A stretch of 7,694 bases of DNA from Lentisphaerota bacterium (GTDB taxonomy: Bacteria; Verrucomicrobiota; Lentisphaeria; Oligosphaerales; PUNB01), in the NCBI GenBank assembly GCA_003552565.1, contig PUNB01000139.1:1-7694 (forward strand), given 5' to 3'. The position numbers were made by a program, and so were the translations under genes. Every line of letters begins with the position of its first letter. Position 1 is the stretch's first letter. The notes beneath the pieces were generated by a model. It was not told the origin of the DNA and searched no databases. It worked only from the letters and a program-made list of their open reading frames with translations. Below are positions 1 through 5,862 of the stretch, piece after piece.

Positions 1-651
1 ATTCCGCACCTCTGCTGGCGGCAAGTCCTCAGCCACTCCACGCAGCAGTCGCTCCATAAACGTCGGTTCAGCCGTAAGCAATCGCTGATAAGCCTGGCGC
101 AGCCATTCTTGGCGGGATGCCGAACCTTCCGGAGCGGGGAGGAATTCGGCCAGCCGCGGCAAACGGCGAAGATCACCGAAGATTTCCTTCACTTCTCTAA
201 ATCGACAGAATGCCTCCAGCCCAGGCTCCAGAGCGATCGCGATTTCGGGTTTATGATTGGCGTCTGGATAATTATTCGGATCCCGTTCATGCAGGACCGC
301 CGCCAATTGGCGATCCGGATGAGCCTGAATCGAAAGCGGCTCGGCGCTATCGAGAATCTTGAGTAAGAAAGGCAGACTTCGAAATCCCTTGGCGGTCAGC
401 CTCGAGCCGAGCCAAAATTCCGGGTCGTCCGATATCAGCTCATCCAGCCGGCAACACTGATCGGGAGCGAGTATCACCTCGCTGGGACCTTTGGGATGAG
501 CGCCTATCCATAGTTCGGCGAATGGCCTTCCGACGGGTGCCTCCAATCCCAGTAAATCAGCGATGTAAGGCTTAGAGCTGCTCTCTTCCTCCCGTCGCCC
601 GCCCCAGGCGTAATATTGCACCGGGGACTGCAATTGATATATCTGATCCAT
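1..651 (-). CDS. manA: Mannose-6-phosphate isomerase, class I (N-terminal part, runs off left edge)
   Basis: This enzyme interconverts mannose 6-phosphate and fructose 6-phosphate in the cytoplasm, linking glycolysis to mannose and GDP-mannose metabolism. The minus strand is open for 217 codons from the ATG at 651 to the window edge with no stop. Family signatures are clear: YAWGG at residues 14-18, ELWIGAHPKGPS at 46-57, LPFLLKILD at 93-101, SIQAHPD at 107-113 and NHKPEIA at 132-138. By comparison with characterised type I isomerases, Gln109, His111 and Glu136 are the first three zinc ligands; the fourth (a His) would lie beyond the edge. A weak GGAA lies about 6 nt before the ATG. The gene is transcribed divergently from the antiporter. 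The C-terminal half is missing only because the window ends. Confidence 0.93.
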   Translation of the reverse strand, partial: MDQIYQLQSPVQYYAWGGRREEESSSKPYIADLLGLEAPVGRPFAELWIGAHPKGPSEVILAPDQCCRLDELISDDPEFWLGSRLTAKGFRSLPFLLKILDSAEPLSIQAHPDRQLAAVLHERDPNNYPDANHKPEIAIALEPGLEAFCRFREVKEIFGDLRRLPRLAEFLPAPEGSASRQEWLRQAYQRLLTAEPTFMERLLRGVAEDLPPAEVRN

Positions 652-771
652 AAGCAATTCCAAGTGTTAATCTTTGCAAACCTGAATTTTCTGTTACAAA
701 GCGCGAGGGAGCTGTTCCCGCGGGCTTGGCAAGTATTGCGTCAATGAAAAGCAGGCAATTCGTGTCTGTTG

Positions 772-815
772 ACGAGAACGGGCAGCGAGTCGCTCGAATC
801 GTCCGCCGTTCTCGT
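772..815. repeat. 10-bp perfect inverted repeat in the divergent manA/antiporter intergenic region
   Basis: ACGAGAACGG (772-781) is mirrored exactly by CCGTTCTCGT (806-815) around a 24-nt loop. The loop holds a second small palindrome, AGCGA-G-TCGCT (784-794). On the + strand the right arm runs into TTTT (815-818), so the element resembles a weak intrinsic terminator; it could equally be an operator between two divergent genes. No gene ends here, so terminator function would imply a short unrecognised transcript. The rest of 652-965 holds the promoter listed separately and no gene that I can support; no convincing manA promoter was found. Confidence 0.5.
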
Positions 816-864
816 TTTCCGACTGGTTGTTTTCAAGTGCTGCACCTATGACTGACGGATTACC

Positions 865-894
865 TTGACAGAAAAACGCGCATTGCAATCTAAT
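865..894 (+). promoter_or_regulatory. Probable sigma-70-type promoter for the antiporter gene
   Basis: A perfect -35 hexamer TTGACA (865-870) is followed after 18 bp by TCTAAT (889-894), which matches TATAAT at five of six positions. Transcription would start near 901, giving a leader of about 65 nt before the ATG at 966. A second, weaker pair overlaps it: TTGCAA (883-888), 16 bp, TATATT (905-910). Both point towards the antiporter. This is a consensus match read by eye, not a mapped start. Confidence 0.5.
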
Positions 895-965
895 CAAAAA
901 CGGATATATTGCTAATGATTTCACAATAACTTCAGCTGTTTCATAAGTCTGTTTGGAATGTGTAT

Positions 966-3533
966 ATGGCCTTTGTTCATAGCTTTTCTTTCGCTTTTGT
1001 TTTCGAATTTGCCAACCTGCCTTTAGCAAAGGCGGAGGCGCACGGTTTCAGTCTGCAGGATCCGTCAGTGGTTTTCGTCATCGCTCTGCTGACTGTGCTG
1101 ACGGCGCCGCTGATATTTGAAAAACTGAAAATTCCGGGATTGATCGGGCTGATAGTCGCCGGTATCGTTCTAGGACCGCATGCCGTCAACTTAATCCCGG
1201 AAGACAGTCTGATACCGCCTTTGGGCTCCATCGGACTGCTGTATCTGATGTTTCTGGTGGGGCTGGAAATAGACATGCACCGCTTTTTACAGGAACGTCA
1301 CAACAGTATCGTCTTCGGCCTGACCACATTTCTAATTCCTCAAACACTCGGCGCCGTGGGGGCGCATTATATTATCGGTCTCTCCTGGCCGGCATCGATT
1401 CTGCTGGCCAGCATGTTCGCTTCTCACACCTTGGTTCCCTACCCTATTCTGCAGCGTTTGGGGCTGGTCAAAGAACGAGTCGCCACCGCCGCCGCCGGCG
1501 GCACGGTTCTAACGGATACGTTGGCCCTGCTGGTGCTGGCGGTTATCGCCGAATCCAGCCGAGGCGATGGATTGACCGCTTTTTTCTGGATCCGCCAGGG
1601 GACGCTTTTCGCTCTTTACACCGGCCTTATAGTCTGGCTTGCCCCCAGGCTCAGCCGCTGGTTTTTCCGCCGGGTCGGCAACGTCGAGGGGGTTACCGGC
1701 TTCCTTTACGTCCTGACCTTCGCTCTGGGATGCGCGGTCCTTGCTCCACTGGCCGGACTGGAACCGATAATCGGCACTTTCCTCGCCGGACTCACTCTCA
1801 ACATGCTGATTCCCGAGCGCAGCCGTTTGATGATCCGCCTGCGCTTTGTCGGTGATATCCTGTTTATCCCCTTCTTTCTGCTTTCAGTGGGCATGCGGGT
1901 GGATATCGAACTATTGATGCAGTCCGGCAAGGTCTGGTTAGTAATGGCCTACATGGTGGCGGGGGGATACATAACCAAGCTGGCGGCGGCGCTGATCAGC
2001 GGCAAGGCGCTGGGGTTCAGCCGCGAAGAAACTGGCGTGCTTTATGGATTGAGCGTTAATCAGGCGGCGGCCACTTTGGCGGCGGTGATGGTCGGAGTCC
2101 GACTGGGGATTTTCGCGGAAGACATTCTCAACGGCGCCATCCTGATGATTCTCGCCACGTGTCTGCTGGGCCCCTGGGTCACGGAACGTTACGGGCGGCG
2201 GCTGGCTCTGCAGGCGGGCGAACGGACACTTGACAGTTCCGGGGCCCCCGAAAGAATCATGATTCCAGTCAACAATGAACAACAGATTGAACCGTTGATG
2301 TCCCTAGCCATGATGCTTCGGGAACCGCATTCCGGGGAGGCTCTTTACCCCGCTATGATGGTGGCGGAAAATGATGCGCCGGAAAAAGATGTGGCCAACG
2401 CTGAAAAGCTGCTGGCCAACGCCACACTGCAGGCGATGGAAGCGGAGACTCCGGTTAACTCCGTGGTGCGAGTGTCGGACAATATGCTGGAAGAACTAAT
2501 CGGCGCCTCGCGGGATTTACGTATATCAACCTTGGTGATGGATGAAGACCTTTCCCTGCCGAGCGAATATGAGCATGTGCCCAGCCGCCTGATCGAAGAA
2601 GGAAGACACCTGGCTTTCCGTTTTGTCAACCCCTGCCCGCTGAACCTCTGCCGTCGAATGACGGTCGCCGTGCCGCCGCTGATCGAAAGGCAGGCGGGCT
2701 TTGCCGATGCCTGGAGCGCTCTCATGAGAATGCTGAATCAGATAGGCGGAAACTTGCATATAATCGCTGAAAAAGCCACCTTGCAAGCAATGATTAGAAG
2801 AAGTTACTTCGACCCCAAAGCGGCGCACGTGCAAACCGAGTCGATAATAGATTTCAGCCGCCTGCCGTCGAAAATCCGCGAAATCCATCAATCAACCGAC
2901 CTGACAGCCGTTTTCCTGCCGCGTTACGGCCAGCTTGCCTGGGTGCCCGTGCATAGCAGAATCCCGAATCAGATCAAGAAGATACTGGGAGATGACCCGG
3001 GACTGATCATCCATCCACCCGAATTAAAATGGGAAAAAGAACCGACTCCTCAGGGTCATGATCCGTTAGCCAACTTCAAAGCCATGCTCCCCGCGGAAAA
3101 AGTTTTCCTGAAAATGGATGAACAAACAGTGGATGACGCGGTCAAGAAAATGGTGACGGAATTGTATCCAGCCGCAGAACACGCCAATATCAGAAAAAAA
3201 CTGCTTGATGATTTACAGTTAATGGCCCGCGATGCCTCTCTGCGTATCGTTCCCAACTGCGTCATGCTGCACTCCCACAAAGCCGCTCCCCCGGCGGCGC
3301 CCACAGTTCTGCTTGGCACCAGGCCGGAAGGTTTTATTGAAACAACAGCTTCCCAGGAAGGAGAAAACGAACCGCCTCAAGCCCTTATACTGCTTCTCGG
3401 CACCCCGGAAGAAAGCGCCGAAGAACACCTGCGAAGACTGGCCTCTATCGCCTCAATATTCCGGGACGAAAACTGGATGGACAAAGTAGTCAATGCCGAT
3501 TCCTATGAACAATTGACCGCCTCCTCTAGGTGA
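966..3533 (+). CDS. CPA2-type cation:proton antiporter fused to USP-like and PTS EIIA-like domains
   Basis: A secondary transporter in the inner membrane, expected to exchange Na+ or K+ for H+; the ion cannot be told from the sequence. Residues 1-24 are hydrophobic and end in AEA, like a signal peptide or first helix. Residues about 30-425 are the polytopic Na+/H+ exchanger domain: KIPGLIGLIVAGIVLGP near 56-72, FLVGLEID, FASHTLVPYPI, and a T183-D184 pair at the place of the ND/QD motif of CPA transporters. From 429 (RIMIPV) and again near 565 (MTVAVP) the tail resembles two universal-stress-protein-like units. From about 705 to the end it matches a PTS EIIA type 2 (fructose/nitrogen) domain: LPAEKVFLKM, LILLLGTPEE, EHLRRLASIASIFRDE. 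The active-site region reads NCVMLHSH (His769, His771) instead of NGVAIPH, so phosphotransfer is uncertain. I chose ATG 966 because GGAA at 955-958 lies 7 nt before it; the in-frame GTG at 960 is too close. It appears monocistronic, with no convincing terminator after it. Confidence 0.88.
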   Translation: MAFVHSFSFAFVFEFANLPLAKAEAHGFSLQDPSVVFVIALLTVLTAPLIFEKLKIPGLIGLIVAGIVLGPHAVNLIPEDSLIPPLGSIGLLYLMFLVGLEIDMHRFLQERHNSIVFGLTTFLIPQTLGAVGAHYIIGLSWPASILLASMFASHTLVPYPILQRLGLVKERVATAAAGGTVLTDTLALLVLAVIAESSRGDGLTAFFWIRQGTLFALYTGLIVWLAPRLSRWFFRRVGNVEGVTGFLYVLTFALGCAVLAPLAGLEPIIGTFLAGLTLNMLIPERSRLMIRLRFVGDILFIPFFLLSVGMRVDIELLMQSGKVWLVMAYMVAGGYITKLAAALISGKALGFSREETGVLYGLSVNQAAATLAAVMVGVRLGIFAEDILNGAILMILATCLLGPWVTERYGRRLALQAGERTLDSSGAPERIMIPVNNEQQIEPLMSLAMMLREPHSGEALYPAMMVAENDAPEKDVANAEKLLANATLQAMEAETPVNSVVRVSDNMLEELIGASRDLRISTLVMDEDLSLPSEYEHVPSRLIEEGRHLAFRFVNPCPLNLCRRMTVAVPPLIERQAGFADAWSALMRMLNQIGGNLHIIAEKATLQAMIRRSYFDPKAAHVQTESIIDFSRLPSKIREIHQSTDLTAVFLPRYGQLAWVPVHSRIPNQIKKILGDDPGLIIHPPELKWEKEPTPQGHDPLANFKAMLPAEKVFLKMDEQTVDDAVKKMVTELYPAAEHANIRKKLLDDLQLMARDASLRIVPNCVMLHSHKAAPPAAPTVLLGTRPEGFIETTASQEGENEPPQALILLLGTPEESAEEHLRRLASIASIFRDENWMDKVVNADSYEQLTASSR

Positions 3534-3596
3534 TGCTAAATCTGATTTCAGAGTACTGTTAAAACCGATGGCTCGCGCAAGCCCGCCCCAAAATAA

Positions 3597-3631
3597 TGAA
3601 TATCGAATCTTGAATTCTGAGTGTTGGGTTT
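3597..3631. repeat. Heptad repeat block 1 (YGAATNN, five units)
   Basis: Reading in steps of seven from 3597 gives TGAATAT, CGAATCT, TGAATTC, TGAGTGT and TGGGTTT. The first three share YGAAT and the last two are decayed versions. The seven-base period is exact with no indels. It is not coding on the + strand. It is the first of four blocks in this region sharing a YGA core every 7 nt. Confidence 0.6.
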
Positions 3632-3660
3632 CGCCCAGACCACCCAGTTCCACTTCAAAA

Positions 3661-3675
3661 TTGTATTTCATACAA
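3661..3675. repeat. Small perfect palindrome TTGTAT-TTC-ATACAA
   Basis: Six-base arms TTGTAT (3661-3666) and ATACAA (3670-3675) flank a 3-nt centre. It could be an operator half-site pair or a tiny hairpin, but no gene starts nearby and no T-run follows. Short palindromes of this size can arise by chance in an AT-rich segment. Confidence 0.35.
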
Positions 3676-3728
3676 GCCCGACCGCCGGCGCGATAGGCCA
3701 CATACTCCGAGAGGGAGACTTATTGAAT

Positions 3729-3776
3729 GGTTTCTGGTGTCAGGAAAGTACACCCTGAACACTGAAACCTGAAACC
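3729..3776. repeat. Heptad repeat block 2 with an imperfect hairpin
   Basis: The right part reads, in sevens from 3749, TACACCC, TGAACAC, TGAAACC, TGAAACC; the opposite strand is GGTTTCA twice, then GTGTTCA. The left part (3729-3744, starting GGTTTC and ending TCAGG) is an inverted copy of 3754-3769, matching at 12 of 16 positions around a 9-nt loop. The block is therefore both a 7-nt tandem series and a foldback. Confidence 0.55.
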
Positions 3777-3780
3777 ACGC

Positions 3781-3812
3781 AGTCTCACATAAGTCGGCTC
3801 AATCGTGATCCG
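3781..3812. repeat. Direct repeat copy A (AGTCTCACA type)
   Basis: This begins AGTCTCACATAAGTCGG and continues through CAAT and TGAT. A second copy starts 95 bp downstream at 3876. The two share the first nine bases exactly, then AAG, CG, CAAT and TGAT; most differences are transitions, as expected for old copies diverging by point mutation. The function is unknown. Confidence 0.45.
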
Positions 3813-3843
3813 TTCTCGTCGCCGTTATCGTCAACCGCCAATA

Positions 3844-3878
3844 ACGACGAACGAAGCACGATGAACGACTAACCGAGT
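3844..3878. repeat. Heptad repeat block 3 (ACGANNN, four units plus a decayed fifth)
   Basis: In sevens from 3844 the sequence is ACGACGA, ACGAAGC, ACGATGA, ACGACTA, then ACCGAGT. The first four share ACGA at the same place in each unit. Just upstream, CGTTAT (3822-3827) can pair with ATAACG (3841-3846), so the start of the block may fold back. Confidence 0.55.
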
Positions 3879-3908
3879 CTCACACAAGCCGATACAATTC
3901 ATGATGCC
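3876..3908. repeat. Direct repeat copy B (AGTCTCACA type)
   Basis: This is the downstream partner of the copy at 3781-3812. It begins AGTCTCACACAAGCCGA and overlaps the decayed last unit of heptad block 3. The overlap suggests the repeat unit may be larger, including both the AGTCTCACA motif and an adjoining ACGA or TCGTCG series. Confidence 0.45.
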
Positions 3909-3932
3909 AGTTTGCCGGTTTCGGTTAATTTT

Positions 3933-3960
3933 GTGACTAGCGACCAGCGACTTGCGACAT
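3933..3960. repeat. Heptad repeat block 4 (GCGACNN, four units)
   Basis: In sevens from 3933 the sequence is GTGACTA, GCGACCA, GCGACTT, GCGACAT. Four of the five leading bases are fixed and the last two vary freely, with no indel. This is the cleanest of the degenerate heptad blocks. Confidence 0.6.
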
Positions 3961-4133
3961 AGTACCAACCGCCAAAGAAGACAGTCTGAAACATTCCACC
4001 GATTTAATGTTCAATAGATCAACAGTTTCTACGAGTAAATAAAGATGCAAAACAGGCATCGGAACGGTATCCACTTAATCTTACACCTGCTCGTACACCC
4101 CAATCCCTGAAAATCCACACACTTTTTCCGCTT

Positions 4134-4227
4134 ACACTTCGTCTCCCCCACTTCGTCCCTACACTTCGTCTCCCCCACTTCGTCCCCACACTTCGTCTCC
4201 CCCACTTCGTCCCCACACTTCGTCCCC
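4134..4227. repeat. 27-bp tandem array built on the heptamer ACTTCGT, upstream of mraZ
   Basis: Three full 27-bp units (4134-4160, 4161-4187, 4188-4214) and a partial fourth are nearly identical; unit 1 differs by a single T at 4160. Each unit is 7+7+7+6: ACTTCGT, CTCCCCC, ACTTCGT, then CCCCAC. ACTTCGT occurs exactly seven times, at 4136, 4150, 4163, 4177, 4190, 4204 and 4217, so spacing alternates 14 and 13 nt. Near-identity shows recent or actively maintained tandem copying, unlike the decayed blocks upstream. It lies about 170-260 bp before the mraZ start. On the minus strand each copy reads GAAGTGT or GAAGTGG, one base from the AAAGTG[T/G] box described for MraZ in Mollicutes, and a perfect AAAGTGT lies at 4119-4125; the usual MraZ-box period is about 10 bp, so a binding role is only a hypothesis. 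Confidence 0.85.
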
Positions 4228-4288
4228 CGCACACCGCATTTTTTCGTCATTTGTCCCATTTTTTTCACCAATTTTGAGCTTGGCTCGA

Positions 4289-4305
4289 AAAAAAGTCACT
4301 TTTTT
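4289..4305. repeat. Perfect 8-bp palindrome AAAAAAGT-C-ACTTTTTT
   Basis: Arms 4289-4296 and 4298-4305 are exact complements around one central C, roughly 90 bp before mraZ. It lies in the T/A-rich segment and could be an operator, or part of a terminator for a transcript entering from upstream, though the AT-rich stem would be weak. The arms contain AAAGT, shared with the minus-strand motif of the nearby array. Confidence 0.4.
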
Positions 4306-4318
4306 CTTCAAAAACGAT

Positions 4319-4347
4319 TTGCATTCTTCCCCAACCCATGGTATTTT
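4319..4347 (+). promoter_or_regulatory. Weak candidate promoter for the mraZ cluster
   Basis: TTGCAT (4319-4324), 17 bp, TATTTT (4342-4347) is the best-placed pair I found upstream of mraZ, but it matches consensus at only three and four positions. It would give a leader of about 40 nt. A promoter somewhere in 4230-4370 is expected because mraZ is the first gene of the cluster; this exact assignment is tentative. Confidence 0.2.
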
Positions 4348-4396
4348 TAGGGGCAGATAGGTTGAGTTAGGAGAAAAAAGGCGATTTTTGCTGAAA

Positions 4397-4894
4397 ATGA
4401 GCGCTGAAAAACAGGCTATGCAGGGACTTTTCCTCGGTGAACACGAAGTCACCGTGGACAGCCAGCGACGTATCGCTCTGCCAAGTCAATGGCGCAAAGG
4501 CGAAGACGCGGAAAATCATTTTTTTCTCATGCCGGGCCGCGAAAACTCCCTGCAGTTGGTGCCGGCCGACACATTCCGGGAGCTGGTGAATAAACTGCGA
4601 AAAATTTCCTTTGCCGACAACCAGGCGGCGGTGGCCATGGCCAGTATCGGCTCCATGGCCCAGGAATGCCTCTGCGATAAACAAGGACGATTCGCCTTAA
4701 ACAAAAAACTTATGGAACACGCGCAGCTGCAGGAGCGGGTTCTGCTTCTGGGAGCAGTGACAACGATACAGATATGGAACCCGGATATTTGGCGGGACAA
4801 GCAAGTTGACAGCGAAACCGGGCTGGATGTGCTGCAGGCTCTGCAGGAACGTCCGGATGACATCAACGATGTATTGAAGCAGACACTGAAATGA
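4397..4894 (+). CDS. mraZ: Transcriptional regulator MraZ
   Basis: MraZ is a DNA-binding protein of the AbrB/SpoVT fold that forms ring-shaped oligomers and regulates its own dcw cluster. The two characteristic DxxxR motifs are present: D21-R25 in VTVDSQRRIALPSQWR and D94-R98 in CDKQGRFAL, one per domain half, so the protein looks intact. At 165 residues it is a little longer than the usual 140-150, mostly through its N- and C-terminal tails. The start is uncertain: ATG 4397 has no well-spaced ribosome site, TTG 4388 lies 6 nt after AAGG (4378-4381), and AGGAG at 4369-4373 is 14 nt from that TTG. The conserved domain begins only at GLFLGEHE, so ATG 4418 is also possible. Its stop overlaps the rsmH start as ATGA, which implies translational coupling. 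Confidence 0.92.
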   Translation: MSAEKQAMQGLFLGEHEVTVDSQRRIALPSQWRKGEDAENHFFLMPGRENSLQLVPADTFRELVNKLRKISFADNQAAVAMASIGSMAQECLCDKQGRFALNKKLMEHAQLQERVLLLGAVTTIQIWNPDIWRDKQVDSETGLDVLQALQERPDDINDVLKQTLK

Positions 4895-5856
4895 GCGGCC
4901 GGAAAATAATCTCAAGCCATCAGCCGGTAATGGCGGAGCAGGTGACAGGTTTACTGAGACCGCCGAAAAACTCTTTGATCGTCGATGCCACCGTCGGCCT
5001 CGGCGGCCATGCGGAAGCTCTTCTGAACAGCGCCGCTGACTCGATTTTACTGGGTATTGACCGTGATGTTGAAGCACTTGAGATCGCTCGAGAAAGACTG
5101 AAACCCTTCGGAACCCGGGTCATTCTGGCGCAAGGTAAATTCAGCGAACTGGGGAACATCATGCGGGAACATCAGATGCAAGCAGCGGACACCATTCTAT
5201 TCGACTTCGGCTGTTCTTCCCCGCAGCTTGACCAGCCTGAGCGTGGTTTTTCCTACCGGCGAAACGGGCCGCTGGATATGCGGATGAATCAAAGTCAAAC
5301 CGTAACCGCCGCAATGATTCTGAACCAATACAGCGAAGAAGAATTATGCCGTATTTTCCGCCAATACGGCGAAGAACCCAGAGCCCGCCAAATGGCGCGC
5401 GCGGTTGTTGAACGCCGCCGTTATCAGCCTTGGTCCCACACATTGGAACTGGCGGAGCTGGCCGATAAATACGCCGCCAAAAAACGGGGTCGCGGTTCCG
5501 AAGGACCGCCGGCGCCGACACGCTGCTTTCAGGCGTTGCGCGTCGCTGTCAACGATGAGTTACACGAAATCGAAGAAGGACTAAGAGTCGCCCTTGAAAA
5601 CCTGCGTACAGGAGGGCGGCTGGCGGCAATATCCTTCCATTCCTTGGAAGACAGAATCGTTAAAAATTTTTTCCGCGAGGCGGCCCGCGAGTGTATATGT
5701 CCGCCCGACTTCCCGGAATGCAGGTGCGAGAAAAAAGCAATTGTGAAAATTTTAACCAAGCGCCCCCTGCGCCCCGAGCCTACAGAAATCGAAGAAAACA
5801 GACGTTCGGCGCCATCACGCCTGCGCGTCGTTGAAAAAATTCCAGTTAAGGAGTAA
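4891..5856 (+). CDS. rsmH: 16S rRNA (cytosine-1402 N4)-methyltransferase RsmH
   Basis: RsmH (formerly MraW) uses S-adenosylmethionine to methylate N4 of C1402 in the decoding centre of 16S rRNA. The 321 residues match the family's usual length. Visible landmarks: SHQPVM at 9-14, the SAM-binding motif VDATVGLGGHAEAL at 31-44, GIDRD at 55-59, FDFGCSSPQLD at 104-114 (most homologues have LDLGVSS), RGFSYRRNGPLDMRM, then TRCFQALRVAVNDEL, SFHSLEDRIVKNFF and the closing SRLRVVEK. A cysteine cluster (CICPPDFPECRCEKK) precedes the C-terminal segment, as in many homologues. The ATG overlaps the mraZ stop by four bases. The stop at 5854-5856 directly follows the AAGGAG ribosome site of the next gene, so mraZ, rsmH and the FtsL-like gene form one operon. 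Confidence 0.96.
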   Translation: MSGRKIISSHQPVMAEQVTGLLRPPKNSLIVDATVGLGGHAEALLNSAADSILLGIDRDVEALEIARERLKPFGTRVILAQGKFSELGNIMREHQMQAADTILFDFGCSSPQLDQPERGFSYRRNGPLDMRMNQSQTVTAAMILNQYSEEELCRIFRQYGEEPRARQMARAVVERRRYQPWSHTLELAELADKYAAKKRGRGSEGPPAPTRCFQALRVAVNDELHEIEEGLRVALENLRTGGRLAAISFHSLEDRIVKNFFREAARECICPPDFPECRCEKKAIVKILTKRPLRPEPTEIEENRRSAPSRLRVVEKIPVKE

Positions 5857-5862
5857 ATCATC

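Larger units (their letters stand above)
3534..4396. other. 863-bp noncoding region rich in degenerate repeats
   Basis: No ORF here has a recognisable product, a good ribosome binding site or family resemblance; the open frames on the minus strand encode low-complexity peptides that simply follow the repeats. The region instead holds four blocks with a 7-nt period, two direct repeats 95 bp apart, three small inverted repeats and a 27-bp tandem array, each listed separately. The last 150 bp (4240-4390) is unusually T- and A-rich compared with its surroundings. I see no strong intrinsic terminator for the antiporter; GGCT-N6-AGCC at 3570-3583 lacks a T-run. The stretch 3961-4118 shows nothing I can name. 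Confidence 0.7.

Noticed and set aside
233..240. GCGATCGC octamer, the HIP1 motif of cyanobacteria
   Set aside because: A single copy inside manA coding sequence; it is not repeated in the window and the gene set does not suggest a cyanobacterium.
960..965. GTG start of the antiporter two codons upstream of the ATG
   Set aside because: It is only one base from the GGAA ribosome site, while the ATG at 966 has a normal 7-nt spacing.
694..1029. 111-residue minus-strand ORF in the divergent intergenic region
   Set aside because: It overlaps the antiporter start and its promoter on the opposite strand, has low-complexity basic composition and no recognisable domain.
3570..3583. Terminator after the antiporter gene
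   Set aside because: GGCT-N6-AGCC has only four paired bases and no T-run on the + strand, too weak to call.
3453..3701. 82-residue minus-strand ORF overlapping the antiporter 3' end
   Set aside because: It lies partly antisense to a conserved coding region and partly in heptad repeats; reported only as a possible repeat, not as a gene.
4134..4227. CRISPR-like array
   Set aside because: The units are contiguous 27-bp tandem copies with no unique spacers, and no cas gene is nearby.
4019..4452. Minus-strand ORFs of 71-97 residues across the tandem array
   Set aside because: Their repeated GTKWGRRSV-type peptides are direct readouts of the 27-bp repeat, open in several frames because 27 is a multiple of three; no family match and no credible start context.
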